This document shows positions 32,602-43,447 of a DNA stretch of 64,000 bases, piece after piece; the stretch's first letter is position 1; every line of letters begins with the position of its first letter. Location of the stretch: assembly GCA_021018995.1 (NCBI GenBank), contig CM037587.1, positions 60,362,104 to 60,426,103 on the forward strand. The letters run 5' to 3'. This DNA is from Chloranthus sessilifolius (lineage: Eukaryota; Streptophyta; Magnoliopsida; Chloranthales; Chloranthaceae). The notes beneath the pieces are model-generated. The model searched no databases. It was not told where the DNA came from and saw nothing but the letters and a program-made list of their open reading frames with translations. The position numbers and the translations under genes are program-made.

Positions 32602-34947
32602 TGCAGCACCTCGAGTTTTTCCTCTAGTGTTGAATCGTTGACTTTCGACGATGATGCGATTTGCTTGGATCGGTTTGGCCTGAGTCAGGCTTTTCACGAT
32701 TATGATGTGCCCTTGAACCACTTATCTCATCCAAGTGAGAACACCCAAGCGCAAGCCTAGGACCAATCCTTGACTCGGAACACTGAATTGAAACCCAAAA
32801 CCTTGTGAGAAGTCAATCCTAGGAGTCAATCCTTGACTCGAATCTCAAGAGCAGACCAGGTCCGTGCCCGTACCCCCACAAGCGTTATAACTAAGAATTT
32901 AATACCATTAATTTATTTAATGATTTAAGAATGAGAAGGATGGCGTACGCGTGATCTAGTGTGATCATGTACAACCTGAGCCCAATAGGCCGCATTAATA
33001 AAACATAAATATATGTGACCAAGGCCATTAGATAAGAGCTGCACACCGAGTTCAGTGTACCCGCCACACATCAGACCCACTCTCACATATTATAAAATCC
33101 AAAACCCAACCACACCTGAAATCACATTGTGATTTCCGCTTACAAGAGAAAGAGCCGAGAGGGTGAGAGAAACGGAGAAACCCCCTTCTCCCAGCCTCCT
33201 TTCCTTGCTTTGTGAAGCCCCGATTCGCCTAGATCTTTCCCTCAAATTTTCCTCCCAAGAACAAGAAGATCTCTGGTCCAAATCGTTCTCAAGAGAAGCG
33301 ATCTTCAACGCTGAGAATCTAGGACTTCTCTCGTTCTCCTTGGTCTTTTAATTGAAGAAAACCACTTCCGCCTCCGTTCCAGCCATCCGAACCCACCCAA
33401 ACCTCGTGCAAGGACCACTGATCTGGTTCTGTATGACACCATCGACGCCGTCGCGACCGTGGCGAGAGATCGAATCATCGAGTGGTCGAGCGCGGAGCTC
33501 CGCATCAAATTCTGCCGCAATCTATCTCTACCATTCCAAACCCCGCATGCTTGGATCTAGAAGGTAAGCATCATAACGTGATGGAATAAATCACAATTTA
33601 TGAGATTTAAATTTAGATAAATGGATGTTTGGATCGCGTGCAAAGAATCCGAGTATCGGGCATTTGAAGGGCACAAACGCCGACGTTCCGTTACTTGATC
33701 CTCAAAATCACCGCATAGTAATCCTTGTATGCGTGAAATTAGGGGTTAAAACTTCGATTAAAATCATGTAGAATATGTTTGGTATAGATTATATGTGAAT
33801 TGGTACCTTAGATTTCGTGTTTTGATGTTGGAAAGAAGAAAAAATATGAATTCTGGACGTTTCTCAGGTCTGCAACAGTTGTCGCGGCGACCCTGGAACT
33901 CGCTGTGGCGAGCTATTTTCTGAACACCTCGCTGTGGCGAGCTACAGTAACTCGCCTCGGCGAGTTACTATTCACAGGCCGACACCTGTGCAGTATTTTC
34001 GTTGTAAGTTTTGATCCCGAGCTCCGATTGACGCGATTCTTGCGGCATTGGAAAGGGGATGAATAAATAGTTTCATGAATCAAAAGTCTTAAAAGCCAAA
34101 TTTTGCTGGAAGTGGGGTCAAGTTCGTAGTTAACACGAATTTACCTGTTTCCGCCTCGAGGTTGAAAAGACACTTATGGGCATGGATGTCAGTAATACTT
34201 AGAGTAAAAAACTTGCGTTAAATCGTGGGATTAGGTTAAGTTGTTATATTGGCATGAATATTTTCTGTGAGAGTTAAAGATTGAAAGCTAGAAGAACGAA
34301 ATAAAAAGGGGCGAGTTCTGTTAGGCTCTCCGTGGCGACATTGAGTCTCGCTGCGGTGAGGTATGTTCTGAAGCGCTCGCCACGGCGAGTGCTGCCTTGA
34401 AAAATAGCTTACTGTAGCCTTTGGAAAATCTCGCCGCGGCGAGATGGTTTGAGGTTTGTAATACCTAAAGAGCTCGCCGTGGCGACATGTAAGCTCGCCG
34501 TGGCAAGGTAGGTTCAGTTGTGTACTTTGAAGAATTTTGTGTTCTATGCCACGAGATACATTGTTTCGGCCGCACATGATTCCTTAACCAATAGTTTATA
34601 TGCTATACATGATTTAGGGTAGATGCGAGGACCCATTGACTAGAGCATTGACCTTGATTCGTGCGCTTTGACTGTCAAAATTTTGATACTTGAGGTAGAG
34701 AAATTCAACACACAAGTTTCTTCTTGGTGATGATTCATGGACTTGATTATGTTTTATACTTGAATAGTTGATAGCTTTGAAATGCTTGAAATCTTTGAAT
34801 TTCGTTTGAATTAATTATGTTTGGAACCTAAATATTTTGAAGTCCTTGAAACTGTGATTTTTGCCTTGATGATTTCGAACTGTTAGGTTAGTATATGATT
34901 TTGAAACATGCCTTGAATCGAATTCCGTGATTTAAACTCCGTATATG
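32602..34947 (+). mobile_element. Truncated Tekay-related LTR in plus orientation
   Basis: It begins TGCAGCACCTCGAGTTTTTC, the start form of this LTR group, and shows the same landmarks in reverse order: 'GGTCCGTGCCCG' near 32850, a TATA-like ATTATAAAATCC near 33088, a C/T-rich leader with a possible splice donor (AAGGTAAGC near 33562), dyad clusters at 33880-34515, then GAGGTAG near 34692 (CTACCTC in the minus-oriented LTRs). It stops where a CACTA element begins at 34948; the remainder is not in the window. Confidence 0.6.
33880..34515. repeat. Dyad island of CTCGCCGTGGCGAG type
   Basis: Two clusters (33880-33968 and 34310-34513) hold about eight to ten words such as CTCGCTGTGGCGAG, CTCGCCTCGGCGAG, CTCGCCACGGCGAG and CTCGCCGCGGCGAG: arms CTCGC/GCGAG around a 4-base centre. 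The position matches the islands of the other Tekay-type LTRs. Confidence 0.8.
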
Positions 34948-34964
34948 CACTACAAAAAAAATGA

Positions 34965-35395
34965 CTATTGGCGGCGTTTATAAAACGCCGCCAAATCCTA
35001 ATAAAGCGCCGCAAATTCAATAGTGGCATTTTCCACAAACGCCTACAATTGAGATGTCGGGGAAAGTATTGGGGGGGTTTCTAGCAGCTTTTCTGAAACG
35101 CCGCTCATAGTTTCTCAATCGCGGCGCTTCCAAAACGCCGCGAATATTTTCGTAATTGCGGCACTAAACAAACGGCGGCATTGCTTCTGATAAACGCCGC
35201 GATAAGTTCGTGGCCTAACATTTCATAAACGCCGCTAATAGTCCTACCCGCATCACTTCCAAAACACCGGCATTGATTCTGATACACGCCGCGATAGGTA
35301 TGTAGGGTGGCATTTCATAAACGCCGCTAATAGGTTCATAAACGCCGCTAATAGTCCTACAATCGGGGCACTTTCAAAACGCCGCGAAAACTGAA
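34965..35395. repeat. CACTA subterminal repeats GGCGGCGTTT / AAACGCCGCC
   Basis: More than a dozen words AAACGCCGC or GCGGCGTTT in both orientations, several paired as hairpins (GGCGGCGTTTATAAAACGCC). In En/Spm elements such clusters near the ends are the TNPA-binding sites needed for transposition. Confidence 0.85.
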
Positions 35396-36820
35396 ATTTG
35401 CTCCTTGCCCCATTTGGTAATGTAGCTCTTTTACTCTTTGGCTCCAACAGAGAGTTGTTTCATATTTGGTAACACAACTCCTCACCCCATTTGCTCTAAC
35501 GGAGAGCTGTTTTAAGTGATAAAACTGCTCTATGTTTGTTATCTACGAGCTGCTTCTGCGCTTATAAGAGCTAACTCAAACACAACCAACGTTTTTCTTC
35601 GTAAGAAATTTAGATGATGACTTTCAATCAAATCAGATAGCAAAGATGGTGTTTCCATACAGACATAAGTCTCAAAAAAATACAAAGCCTACTTTGTGAG
35701 TGCAAAGCTCAAAAGTTTCAAACGATCCCTACAATTTAAAGTAATTCTTAAAAGTAATTAAATCTTACACACCCATCTACCAAAAAAATGCTTTAGTTGC
35801 AACAGAAATTAAGATCCTAAAAACAAATAAAACTGTTTTAAAACTTCAACCAGAGGGAATCCACAATTCAAAATTGAACAATGGCATTCGCTACACATCT
35901 GCACATTCCTTCCCAATTGATCCTGCAACCAAACACACAAAATTATAAATATTATCAAAGCTAATTGCAATTAAACGAGGCGATTACTAGCCTAATCACT
36001 GGCTCAGATAGACCCGAGGTTCTCGCAGCCAGGCTTCTAAAAGCCATAACTTATAATTATTATTATTATTTATGGCTTTCAAAACTATGCCCCAAATAGA
36101 GGGGCATACCTTTCATTTCTCCCTTGGGATTTACCATTGACACTTGCATTATCTGTAAAGAAGAAAATATAAAACAAAAGAAAAAGGAATATTAGTATTT
36201 TTAGCGTAACTTGTATATAATGTAAATAATACCCCAAATGATTCGAACAACCTGCAAGCCATATGCCTGAGTGCATTGCCTCAAGATTTAAGGGGATAAA
36301 AGGAAACTTACCTCTAGGTTCTCGATGCAAGGCCCGAAACCGAAAGCCACCTATTGTGGTCGTCGCCAAGAATGAATGGTGCTCAGCTTCAGTTCAAATG
36401 CTCGTGAGACGACGGCCATTCAATGAACGCCATCCAACACATTTTGAGGTTGAAGGCGATGAGTTCATAGCTGGCGTGTGGCCTTAGAGAGGTGAACTGT
36501 GAAAGAACTCGTAGAGATTGGGTTTAACGGGTTGCACTAAGCTTTGATGGTGGTGAGAAGTTGCAATGATTCATTTGGATGGATTGCAGGATTTGGGCGA
36601 TGACCGGCAGTTGAGCTTTATAGGGGTTGCAATGGGATCGGCTATCGTTGGAGATGAAAGGAGTTCCTTCTTATAGCTGTTGGGTTTGGATATTGGTGCC
36701 ATGTGGCATCTAAATGCATTGAACACGTTTTGATCTCTAAGCTTCTTATTTGCTATGCGAGCTCCTAACCACGATATAAATATATACATAAATATAAATA
36801 CTCCTGTGCCTCGGCTTGTA

Positions 36821-36822
<2 letters not shown>
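35396..36822. other. Interior of the CACTA element, non-coding or unresolved
   Basis: No firm gene. Short minus-strand stretches with possible splice sites (36108-36155 encoding DNASVNGKSQGRNER, and 36310-36369 encoding GGFRFRALHREPRG) could be 3' exons of the tnpA-like gene, but I cannot confirm this. Confidence 0.4.

Positions 36823-36883
<61 letters not shown>
36823..36883. repeat. (AT)n microsatellite
   Basis: About thirty uninterrupted AT units. Such tracts are highly variable and often form cruciforms. Confidence 0.97.
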
Positions 36884-36884
<1 letters not shown>

Positions 36885-36982
36885 CTTACAAGTTATAAGT
36901 CACTCATAAAGTTATAACGTCCTTGTATATATTCGCTAAAGAGTTATAAACTGTATTAGCTTATAAGTTATTACATTAACAT

Positions 36983-37162
36983 AAGAGTTAGTCTACAATG
37001 AGTGTCCACCTATCATAGGTGGGCACAACACCACACATCTGTGTTACTACACAACATGCACGGACTTTTAATGCATGAAAGTTCGTGCACGTCATGCAGT
37101 CACATAGATGTGTGGACTGCTTTAATGCACATGATCGGTAGACACCCATTGTAGACTAACTT
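36983..37162. mobile_element. 180-bp MITE (hAT- or Mutator-like)
   Basis: The ends are inverted repeats: AGTTAGTCTACAATGAGTGT on the left and the complement of ACACCCATTGTAGACTAACT on the right. The flanks TTAACAT (36976-36982 and 37163-37169) are identical, a 7-bp (possibly 8-bp) target duplication. The interior is non-coding and itself has GCACGGAC/GTTCGTGCAC dyads. Confidence 0.75.
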
Positions 37163-37169
37163 TTAACAT

Positions 37170-37900
37170 AAATGTTTTTGTAGGTCGACAAGAACAAAAA
37201 GAGAGATAAAGAGACTCAGCTCTTTTAGCAAGTATGGGCAACTAAAATGATATATATCCAAGGTAAATACCACCAGCAGGGATTTAAAGACCCATTCATA
37301 TCGACTTATCGATTGGTTCCCAAACCAATATATAGAGTATATTGGATACATATTGACCGATATGACTCGGTATGGACCAATATTTGACCACTTTTAAAAT
37401 TAGGTGAGCATTTATCATATCATATGGGACCCTAAATTGATACATATACATATAGGCTCAGTGTACAGGATACGACCAATATTTAAAATCATGACCTCAT
37501 ATATTTAAGCTTAATTTCAAGGGTTATAAGCGTCTGTATGGGCAGAACAAATTATATGTGCTAGTACAAATGGTACATTTCCTTACTAGTCATGACTGCT
37601 ATGATTCAAAACTTAATTTTTACCGGATCAATGTTATGGAAGGATAATTTCCATAGAACAAATGCTACTAGAAATTTGACTGAAAGTCTTTATCGTAAAT
37701 TTGATAAAAAATTTACCGAAATTTTAACTATTAGCTTTGTTTATACATGGTCTCTATTGCTGCTAACCTGCAAAATTAAAAAAATAAGAACTTCATCTAC
37801 TTAACAATTAACTATAAAAATCATGCAAATTAAAAGAAGATAGCTGCTTTATTTACAAAATGAATGAATAAATATAAAAATAAATAAATAAATAATAGTT
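37170..37900. other. Unassigned DNA in the CACTA interior
   Basis: AT-rich, with repeated GACCGATATG/ACCAATAT words at 37340-37480. No gene seen. Confidence 0.35.
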
Positions 37901-38401
37901 ACATATACTTGTGTTAAACTTTGCATCATCTTCATAAATTCTTGCATCTTAGCCTCCATTGCAGCAGTTTTTTCTGCCAACTTTTTTTCCATTTGGGCCT
38001 CCAATATGACCGTTCTTTCTGCTACTTTTTTCTCTATTTGAGCGTCCATCATGGCTGTTTTTTCAGCTAGTTGGGTTTGGATTTCTTGCACTTGCCCCTT
38101 CATTGTAGTGAGCTCACTCGGTAACCCACAATAGCTAGAGCTTGATCGAAAATAACTCGATGGGGTAGGCCCTAAGCCAAGGCCCCGGACACGACCAGGT
38201 TTCTCATCTCCTATCGCGTAAGTATACGCATCCATTTGGGATGTTGAGCCATCAGAGATCGCAGGTGGGTTCTGTATAAAGTCCTGCATCATTGCCTACA
38301 TAGTAGCTTCTATTTAAATTTTGGCCCACTTATAATTATCAAAAGTTTATAATTTAAACACACAATATTAGCAAGAAGATTGGTAAATTTACCATCTTGG
38401 T

Positions 38402-38406
38402 CTTAG
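38402..38406. repeat. Target site duplication CTTAG (left)
   Basis: Matches CTTAG at 40561-40565. The five bases are part of a tnpA-like exon. Confidence 0.9.
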
Positions 38407-39819
38407 TGTGACAGCCCGAATTTCGGCATCCCGAAATCCGTGCCATCTGCACGACCTTCAAGGCCGTGCCTTAAATTCATATCATAACTCGCCGATATAT
38501 ACAGCCAAACTGTAATTGAAGCACATGCGAATACTCTAAATAAAAATAAAAAGTTATAGGATAGTTGATCCTACAAGGCTGTCCCTGTTCCATGCCAATT
38601 CATGGACATAAGGACACACCCAAAAGTTTAATGACAATTATTCTTCTTAAATAGTTTACCAAGAGACAGTATTTAGACCTTCCAAATAATGAGGTTCGAC
38701 ATATCACGTCATACATAGTACTCTCTCAACTCACTCTTAGGGTATGCAGCGGGTTTCCTAGAAGAATTCCTCAGGAGGAGTTGTCTCTTCGGTGGAGTAC
38801 GAACTCCGATGCCCTTGGATTAACTTCACACAAGTCCTGCCAGCGCTAGTCCATGACCCGTGACGTATAGTCTAAGGGTGAGCTACATCCTAGTCTGTAG
38901 GGAAAACAAAAGAGCATATAGATCATCCTTCACACATATGTCAGTAACTTAATAAAACATAAATTTTCAAGAAAACATTTATGTACAACAATTTGGATAA
39001 CAGAAATAACTCAAAGGTTCCAATCACTACTTATCATAGCTTTGTTTAATCTCTTTATAAGCTTGTTCGTGAACTTGGCCTAATCACTTAAATCTTAACT
39101 TAATTAATCCTCGAGCAATATAGCATCGAGCCCCGATGGAATACCCGCCATCGTCGTCTAACTAGACAGTTGTTATGTGTATTCCCTGGGAATACTGCCC
39201 AAGCCCCTTCCTCATAGGCGTGGGTCTATTCTCAATCTACATCCACAGGATGTTATAATTGATTGGATTGGCGTCGGTCACGGATATCCTGCCGAAGTCA
39301 TTCGTGGGTATCCATGCGTCGGTGGGGTATTCTAATCAACCTTAAATAACAAAAGTATCAATGTGCTTTACATGTAGTTATTCACCGTGATTGTGTTAAA
39401 TATATTACATTAGGCCTTATCACGTTATCTTTGTTTCTCTGTTTGTTTTCTTACTCATCCCTGGGATGCCCCATGCTTCTATTTCACCTTTCTTTGATTT
39501 AATCACATTATCTTTCGTCCCCTGGGGACCTCAGGATTTTCCACATTGGAACACGCACACACCCTTATCATGAGGATTTATAAAATATACACTATTTAAA
39601 TGGACTATACTACACATATGAATTCACAGAATAATGCACATGTTCGAGAGAATTCCCTACCTCGACGAATCTCAAAGCACGCTTGTCCTTAGAGGGTTAA
39701 AATGCACCAACCTACATTTAAAAAGAATTTTACTTTAGGATGCTCTAAGGTCTTTGGGGTGTAAGACACCCGAGTTTCTTATATTAGGAAACCAATATTT
39801 GAGTGATCACGGACCTGCA

Positions 39820-40100
39820 TTCAGGCGGTCATTAGCCCTCGCTCGGCGGTCACTTGACCTCGCTCGGCGGTCACTTGACCTCGCCGGCGGTCTCTTGATC
39901 TCGCTCGGCGGTCAAATCAGAGATCGCTCGGCGGTTAAATCGAGCTTGAATTTTTACGTGGACCCTCGCTCGGCGAGCTCCCCTTTAGTTTTAGGGACCG
40001 CTCGGCGAGCCCGAGCCACATTTTTCTATATTCATCCTCGCTCGGCGAGCCTCTTTAGATCGCTCGGCGAGGAACAATGATTTTGTCCTCGATCGGATCG
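39820..40100. repeat. Dyad island of CTCGCTCGGCGAG type
   Basis: About eleven words with core CGCTCGGCG, half extended to the dyad CTCGCTCGGCGAG and half to CTCGCTCGGCGGTCA, spaced about 20-25 bp. It lies 460-740 bases from the minus-strand LTR start, downstream of the TATA box. A false plus-strand frame across the array (repeats of ARRSLDL) is a by-product of the period. Confidence 0.85.
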
Positions 40101-40408
40101 AGAATATGCTTCCACTCATCATTTACCCTTTATCTTATACAAGGAAACATTTAGCCAACCTCTTTCCTACTATTTAAAACCTTCCTAGGCATCTATCATG
40201 TGAAACCTTCGATTTATGATTTGAATATCTACTCGGTTATCCGGCCTCCCTGGTTCGTCCTCCCGTCGTTTCCTCTGATCTCCTTTACCGACCTAAGTCT
40301 TAACGAACCCTAGTTCTCTACCAGACTCTTTTCTTCTTTCTCTCTATATTCTCCTTCTCTCTATTTAGGTTAGAATAGATTTACGTAAGGGCTCCTCTCT
40401 CTCCTTTT

Positions 40409-40424
40409 CACTTTTATATCTAAA
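40409..40424 (-). promoter_or_regulatory. TATA box of the solo LTR
   Basis: Minus-strand TTTAGATATAAAAGTG, about 140 bases inside the LTR. Confidence 0.55.
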
Positions 40425-41510
40425 ATTTTTGGGATATACTAGTGTGTTTCCCACGTACACACTTAAAGTATTTGGGTCGTTTTGGTCTCCTTGTGAAACA
40501 CATATACCTATGTGTGTATGCGTGCCGTGCACAAATTGTGAAAAAATCTGGGTTGTGACACTTAGCCTCAGCATTGACAGGCTTGCCATCTCTACGGGAA
40601 TGTGTCTTTATAAACACATCTATTCGGCTAGGCGTAGTCTGTGTCTCACTCTTCATTCGCTCTGTCAAAAAAAGAGTCAATCACTTTGGTGCACACTTAA
40701 ATAATATAATAAACGACATGCAACTAATTAAAAGTGAATACATTAAATAAAATGCATACCTCCTCATAGCGAACTCTAGCAAAGCTTTTTGAGCCAGATG
40801 TATGAGGTAGAATTTGGCGTTTCCGAATATCCTTATTTCTTCTGCTTATTTGCTATATTACAAAGTTGCCCGATAATGAGATTGTAATACTTATTTTTTC
40901 TAGTTAAAATATTACATAATTAAAATTTACCTTTCCATCTTCTGATCGTCAATAGTGAACGAGGGTTTCCCATTGCTTCTGATGTACATTAGGAGGGCAA
41001 GGTGACATTCGAATACCATCATTTGCATGTTTGTTGTAGTACTTGGTCTTCAAACGAGACTTATGGTCTCTCCATTTTTTTCCGACTGACTTCATTATAT
41101 AGCCTCGTAGGCTCTTATCAATTTCAAATCTGGTCTGCATAGAGATAGGGTAAAACTTATATTATAATTATTTTACTCCCTTATGTGTTGAAAAAGTAAA
41201 TATTAAATTACACATCTTACCAAAATTGTGTCTCATACATGTGCTTTCGACTTTTTATCCACCGTACGCCAAGACTTTTTATCAATACACAATACGCATC
41301 CATCCCTTGCTGATGTACCACAAAAATTTGCTAATAAAGTAGCATTTTTTGTTGGTTGACAAAAATTGATATCGATGCCAACATCTATTTTAACACCGTC
41401 TTCCAAACCATTCAGATACTTGCATATAGTTAGACCTCGTCTTGTCCGCTCTCCCAAATTATCCATGGGCAAGTTGTCAAATAAGGAAGCACTCTACTTT
41501 ATCAGCTTCA

Positions 41511-42030
41511 CCTGTCAGAAGACAGCACTCTACTTTATCAGTACTAAGAATTCATTAATGGAAAAATGAAACATAAATAGTTAGAAGGCAGCACGATTGT
41601 ACCTGCTTAATTACTTGCAGTCATAGAAAGCACCCTTCTTATAATAATAGTCATCGTCGCTCTAAAAGGCCCAGACACCCAGGTTATGGAACATGCGGCC
41701 AATCTTTGTTAGCTTCTCGCATAAATACTGATAACATAGGCAAAAATCTCTAGACTTAATATACCACTAGTTACTCTATAGGTTCAACTAAAAGGCATTA
41801 TTCCTATATAGAAACTCACTTGCCAAAAAACATGAGACAACTGAAGAATACATGGTCACTTAAAACAAGTTTGTTCTCTTACAAGCAATATTAGCATAAA
41901 GCAGAATATCATTTGATGCATTTGCTCAAGGTAAGGATGGAGATTGTCAGTCCAACTCTTGAATGAGAGATAACCCAAAAATCAGTCCAACCAGATTATC
42001 TTTCCTCTCCATTTAGTAGAAACTGAGTAC
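41511..42030. other. Unassigned CACTA interior
   Basis: It contains a short direct repeat CTCTACTTTATCAG (41492 and 41529), otherwise nothing recognisable. Confidence 0.35.
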
Positions 42031-42036
42031 CTGTAT

Positions 42037-42387
42037 TTGCAAATAGAGATTCTTGCATCACCACAAGGGTATTCATGTTCGAAAACCATTAACCGCTTTG
42101 AATCAGATGACGGTCATTTTTCATCCCAATCTTCCACAGTGGATCTGGAGATCATGGGCATACCATTGTACGATCAGATGTTGATTCCATGTGGTACACA
42201 TCCCTACAATGACCTGACAAAATACCTTGGTGGTGACCCAAGAATCCCTCATTGCAAACACAATACCCATAGAACTTTTGGATTATCTGAATGGTGCGAC
42301 TCCATGCTGTGGCCCTTCAAACGCGTCCATCAAGGTCGTGCGCCAATAAAGAACGTGGATGGATTAAAGCAAAGGCTCATAATGTGA
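42037..42387 (+). pseudogene. Unrecognised coding-like fragment
   Basis: A 116-aa open frame with balanced composition and few low-complexity stretches (IMGIPLYDQMLIPCGTHPYN, HRTFGLSEWCDSMLWPFKRV). I do not recognise the family. It lies on the plus strand between the two transposase genes, next to the CBSCBSPB-like exons, so it may be another captured host exon. It could also be chance. Confidence 0.35.
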
Positions 42388-43447
42388 TGCATTATGCAAT
42401 CACTCCTCTTTATTGATTTCAAAATTAAGGATTATGGCCAACACAGTTTTCAACATATTGCTATCAATGCTATGTTGTATTTTACTGAGTTTTTGTCCTA
42501 ATGGGTAGGGGGGGGACCAGCAGCCACAGTTCATTTGCACATGGCACCCAATGATCACAATTCACAGCATGGAGGAAATCACAAATTCAGCTTTCAATGG
42601 ACCAATTAAATGGAGATATCTGAGTTTTGTGAATAGTCAGCCAAATCACCATTTTATTTATGATATATATTTCACTTACAGGACATATCCAAGCCGTCCA
42701 TCAGGTAAAAGCATTGGCACCATCGTCATGCCAACAGGAGTTGGCCCTCTGCCATAGATCATAGGCTACAAGAGGAATATCATAGATCTACATGTCAGAA
42801 CTGATAATAATAAAAAAACTGAGATAAAAACACACGTAATGTAAATATATATCTCTGGTTAGTAAGAATCAAAACACATGTAATGTTTTGGCATCATTGA
42901 AAATTAATATTGATATTTGTAGATTCACTGTGTTAGTGTCACTAACTAGTAGTATGATCGATGATGAATGGTGGGTTCAGCCAGCTTATAGATGCCTCGG
43001 GGAATTGAATGCCACTGGACGTAAGTAGCTTTCAAATTTCTGTTATTGGTGGTTACTTAATTTGTTCAATAATTTGGTTTCTTTGTTTTTCTCAATGTAC
43101 TTTTTGATTTTTTAGTTGAAGATTATAAATAATGTACTGAGTATTTGATCAGTAGTTATTGAAGATTATACATTTGAATATGCGAGCAGAAAGATAAGCC
43201 TTTATTACTCCACGCTATGTGTCCGACATCCATGGCAGCCCACTCTATGGCGGCTTTCACTCGGGTACCTTTTTTGTGAACTCCCAGGAACCCGTTTCCC
43301 TAAGTCTCTCCTTTTAGGACTTGGACCCAATACATGGTGCTGGTTCTGATACCCTTTTTTAAGGACTCAAAAAACCGATTAGGACTCAAAAGTTGCATTT
43401 ATTGTTTCTTTAGCATATCATTTTACCTTACTGGTGTTGTATTTCAG
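42388..43447. other. Unassigned DNA with poly-G tract
   Basis: A short G-run is at 42508-42516. A plus-strand frame at 42551-42757 is open but has no recognisable domain. Nothing else is supported. Confidence 0.35.

Larger units (their letters stand above)
38407..40560 (-). mobile_element. Solo LTR of a Tekay-related element (2154 bp)
   Basis: TGTGACAGCCCGAATTTC... to ...GGGTTGTGACA on the plus strand, with a perfect CTTAG duplication. It shares blocks with the Tekay LTRs (GTGCCATC.GCA..., GCAATATAGCATCGAGCCCC near 39115, GGTGGGGTATTC near 39320, CCTACCTCGA near 39655). A minus-strand TATA box lies at 40409-40424. It interrupts an exon of the tnpA-like gene, so it arrived after the CACTA element. 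Confidence 0.92.
37900..41510 (-). pseudogene. tnpA-like (Transposase_24 family) gene, broken
   Basis: Exons read right to left. 41510-41221: GERTRRGLTICKYLNGLEDG ... LANFCGTSARDG, with a stop after KAHV. 41134-40931: TRFEIDKSLRGYIMKSVGKK, KYYNKHANDG, PPNVHQKQWETLVHY, with a stop where Trp is usual. 40852-40760: ISRRNKDIRKRQILPHTSGS then KSFARVRYEE. 40661-40561 plus 38406-38393: KSETQTTPSRIDVFIKTHSR, split by a solo LTR. 38295-37905: GRVRGLGLGPTPSSY and a long EKTA/EKKV coiled coil. Splice sites are canonical at each border. The family partners TNP2 in CACTA elements and binds DNA; this copy has at least two nonsense codons plus the LTR insertion. Confidence 0.82.

Noticed and set aside
39754..40080. 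108-aa plus-strand frame with ARRSLDL repeats
   Set aside because: It is the translation of the CTCGCTCGGCG word array inside an LTR, not a gene.
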